Positions 5,087 to 5,837 of a stretch of DNA of 5,837 nt are shown piece after piece. Numbering within the stretch: the stretch's first letter is position 1; the number at the start of each line of letters is the position of its first letter. The stretch comes from Planktotalea sp. (GTDB taxonomy: Bacteria; Pseudomonadota; Alphaproteobacteria; Rhodobacterales; Rhodobacteraceae): contig JAHEGL010000397.1 of the NCBI GenBank assembly GCA_024645145.1, forward strand, positions 1 through 5,837, written 5' to 3'. The position numbers were made by a program, and so were the translations under genes. A model generated the notes under the pieces. That model was not told the origin of the DNA and did not search any database. It saw only the letters and a program-made list of their open reading frames with translations.

Positions 5087-5757
5087 ACGTGTACGTCGAC
5101 TCAATTTTTGGAGAAGCAGGTGATGACCGCATCGAGTTTCTTGAGCCCGAACTTGGTAAAGCCTTCGGTGGCGAAGGAAACGACATGCTCGCTGGCATCG
5201 GCGATGTTGTGTTGGATGGCGGCGCTGGAAATGATGTGATCATCACAGACTTCACTGACACAGGCCTCAATGACAATGCGGCCGTTGTCCGTGGCGGCGA
5301 TGGGGATGACCATTTCATCTTGACGAAAGACATTGCTGCGACATGGCGCAATACTGTAGGCGGCGCGATTGCGACTGGCGGTGAGGGCGTAGACCTTTTC
5401 GAGCTGAACTTTGTGTATGACGCGGACGTTGATTTTGCCTCAAGTTCAAACCCAGGCTTTGGCCCCGAAGACAGTATCGAAGGATCCGCAGGGATCAGTA
5501 TCGGCGACTTTGATACAGCGGAAGACATGTTGCGGATTGATGTGGTCGTTCCCGAAGGCGAAACCCTCCCTGTTCTTTCAAATGTCAAAATCGAAACGCT
5601 GGATCGCGAAGGTTTTGCGCAACTTACTTATGTGCACGTCACTCTGGAGGCGACCGAAACCCAACCCGAAACCCGCACTACAATTACATTGCAAGGCTTG
5701 GTTGATATCGGATCCGAGGATATTGAATTCGTGAACGTCGCGCCCATGGTTGCGTAA
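5083..5757 (+). CDS. C-terminal fragment of the broken RTX-like protein
   Basis: The largest intact piece (224 codons if read from the GTG at 5083), one frame off from the middle fragment and overlapping its stop codon (GTGA). It carries five GGxGxD-like motifs, at about residues 10-18, 29-38, 45-53, 71-79 and 99-108, the third being GGAGNDVI. A C-terminal beta-rich domain follows with IGDFDTAED near 140-148 and the ending IEFVNVAPMVA. There is no ribosome binding site before the GTG, so the start is probably artefactual: the protein should continue from the preceding frame. An automated annotation would probably call this as a hypothetical or calcium-binding protein. No partner genes for type I secretion lie in the window. 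Confidence 0.5.
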   Translation: MNVYVDSIFGEAGDDRIEFLEPELGKAFGGEGNDMLAGIGDVVLDGGAGNDVIITDFTDTGLNDNAAVVRGGDGDDHFILTKDIAATWRNTVGGAIATGGEGVDLFELNFVYDADVDFASSSNPGFGPEDSIEGSAGISIGDFDTAEDMLRIDVVVPEGETLPVLSNVKIETLDREGFAQLTYVHVTLEATETQPETRTTITLQGLVDIGSEDIEFVNVAPMVA

Positions 5758-5837
5758 TCCGAAATTACGATCAACAATCCTAATTCGTTCGTGAACGTCC
5801 GGGCAGGCCGTTATGACCAGCTGTAGTTAAAGCTCAC

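Larger units (their letters stand above)
4685..5757 (+). pseudogene. RTX-type calcium-binding protein gene, broken by a stop and a frameshift
   Basis: Joining three pieces gives one protein of about 357 residues. It starts with a hydrophobic N-terminal segment (MWLILLLSGLLIGTVVS), then an acidic linker. RTX-like motifs follow at 4985-5008 (GTEGDDTI), 5060-5080 (GSGDDIA), 5110-5136 (GEAGDDRIE), 5167-5196 (GGEGNDMLAG), 5215-5241 (DGGAGNDVI), 5293-5319 (GGDGDDHFI) and 5377-5406 (GGEGVDLFEL). A C-terminal domain contains IGDFDTAED (5500-5526). Such GGxGxD motifs bind calcium in a beta-roll, and many RTX proteins are exported by type I secretion. Proteins with a short N-terminal anchor and such repeats are common in roseobacters. 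An in-frame TAA at 4781-4783 and a shift near 5081-5084 disrupt it. Restart codons after each break lack ribosome binding sites, which favours decay over separate genes. Sequencing error is the alternative. Confidence 0.65.

Noticed and set aside
5004..5588. Minus-strand open frame of 194 codons opposite the RTX-like region
   Set aside because: Low-complexity Ser/Pro sequence that is the reverse reading of Gly/Asp-rich RTX codons; no start signal found.
1..5837. CRISPR array, tRNA or rRNA gene, insertion sequence
   Set aside because: No regularly spaced repeats, no cloverleaf or rRNA-like sequence, and no transposase or terminal inverted repeats were seen on reading both strands.

Overview
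This window is a block of chromosome from an alphaproteobacterium, most likely Rhodobacterales (Roseobacter group). That placement rests on the family-level wording of the ribosomal proteins (for example the S5 N-terminus [13 protein letters not shown], and S8 and L24 of alphaproteobacterial type) and on an RTX-like protein of a kind common in marine roseobacters. No species can be named from the sequence alone.

Layout. Positions 141-4438, all on the minus strand, carry eleven consecutive ribosomal protein genes. In transcription order (right to left) they are rpmC (L29), rpsQ (S17), rplN (L14), rplX (L24), rplE (L5), rpsN (S14), rpsH (S8), rplF (L6), rplR (L18), rpsE (S5) and rpmD (L30). This is the classical spc gene order with the last two S10-operon genes (rpmC, rpsQ) at its head. 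All eleven look intact and of normal length. Most junctions are 1-17 nt apart, and rplX/rplE overlap by 8 nt. Two gaps stand out: 82 nt between rpsQ and rplN, with a hairpin around the rpsQ stop codon, and 121 nt between rplR and rpsE, with two hairpins. At five junctions the upstream TAA stop is fused to the next Shine-Dalgarno sequence as TAAGGA.

The block is closed at both ends. Downstream of rpmD there is an 18-bp perfect palindrome and then a 13-bp GC-rich hairpin that looks like a terminator. rplO, which usually follows, is not in the window. Upstream of rpmC there is no rplP. Instead a 246-bp intergenic region holds a good candidate minus-strand promoter (TTGCCA-N17-TATACG). The usual S10-spc continuum therefore appears split between rplP and rpmC, with this half transcribed from its own promoter.

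The right end (4685-5757, plus strand, divergent) is a broken gene for an RTX-type (GGxGxD nonapeptide) calcium-binding protein. It has an N-terminal hydrophobic anchor, seven scattered RTX-like motifs and a C-terminal domain. An in-frame TAA at 4781 and a frameshift at about 5081-5084 split it into three pieces. It is most simply a pseudogene, unless the sequence has errors.

The ribosomal genes supply subunits for both ribosomal halves (30S: S5, S8, S14, S17; 50S: L5, L6, L14, L18, L24, L29, L30). I found no RNA gene, CRISPR array, insertion sequence or convincing new system. The points worth a second look are the operon split and its promoter, the hairpins in the two long gaps, the terminal palindrome, and the decay of the RTX gene.
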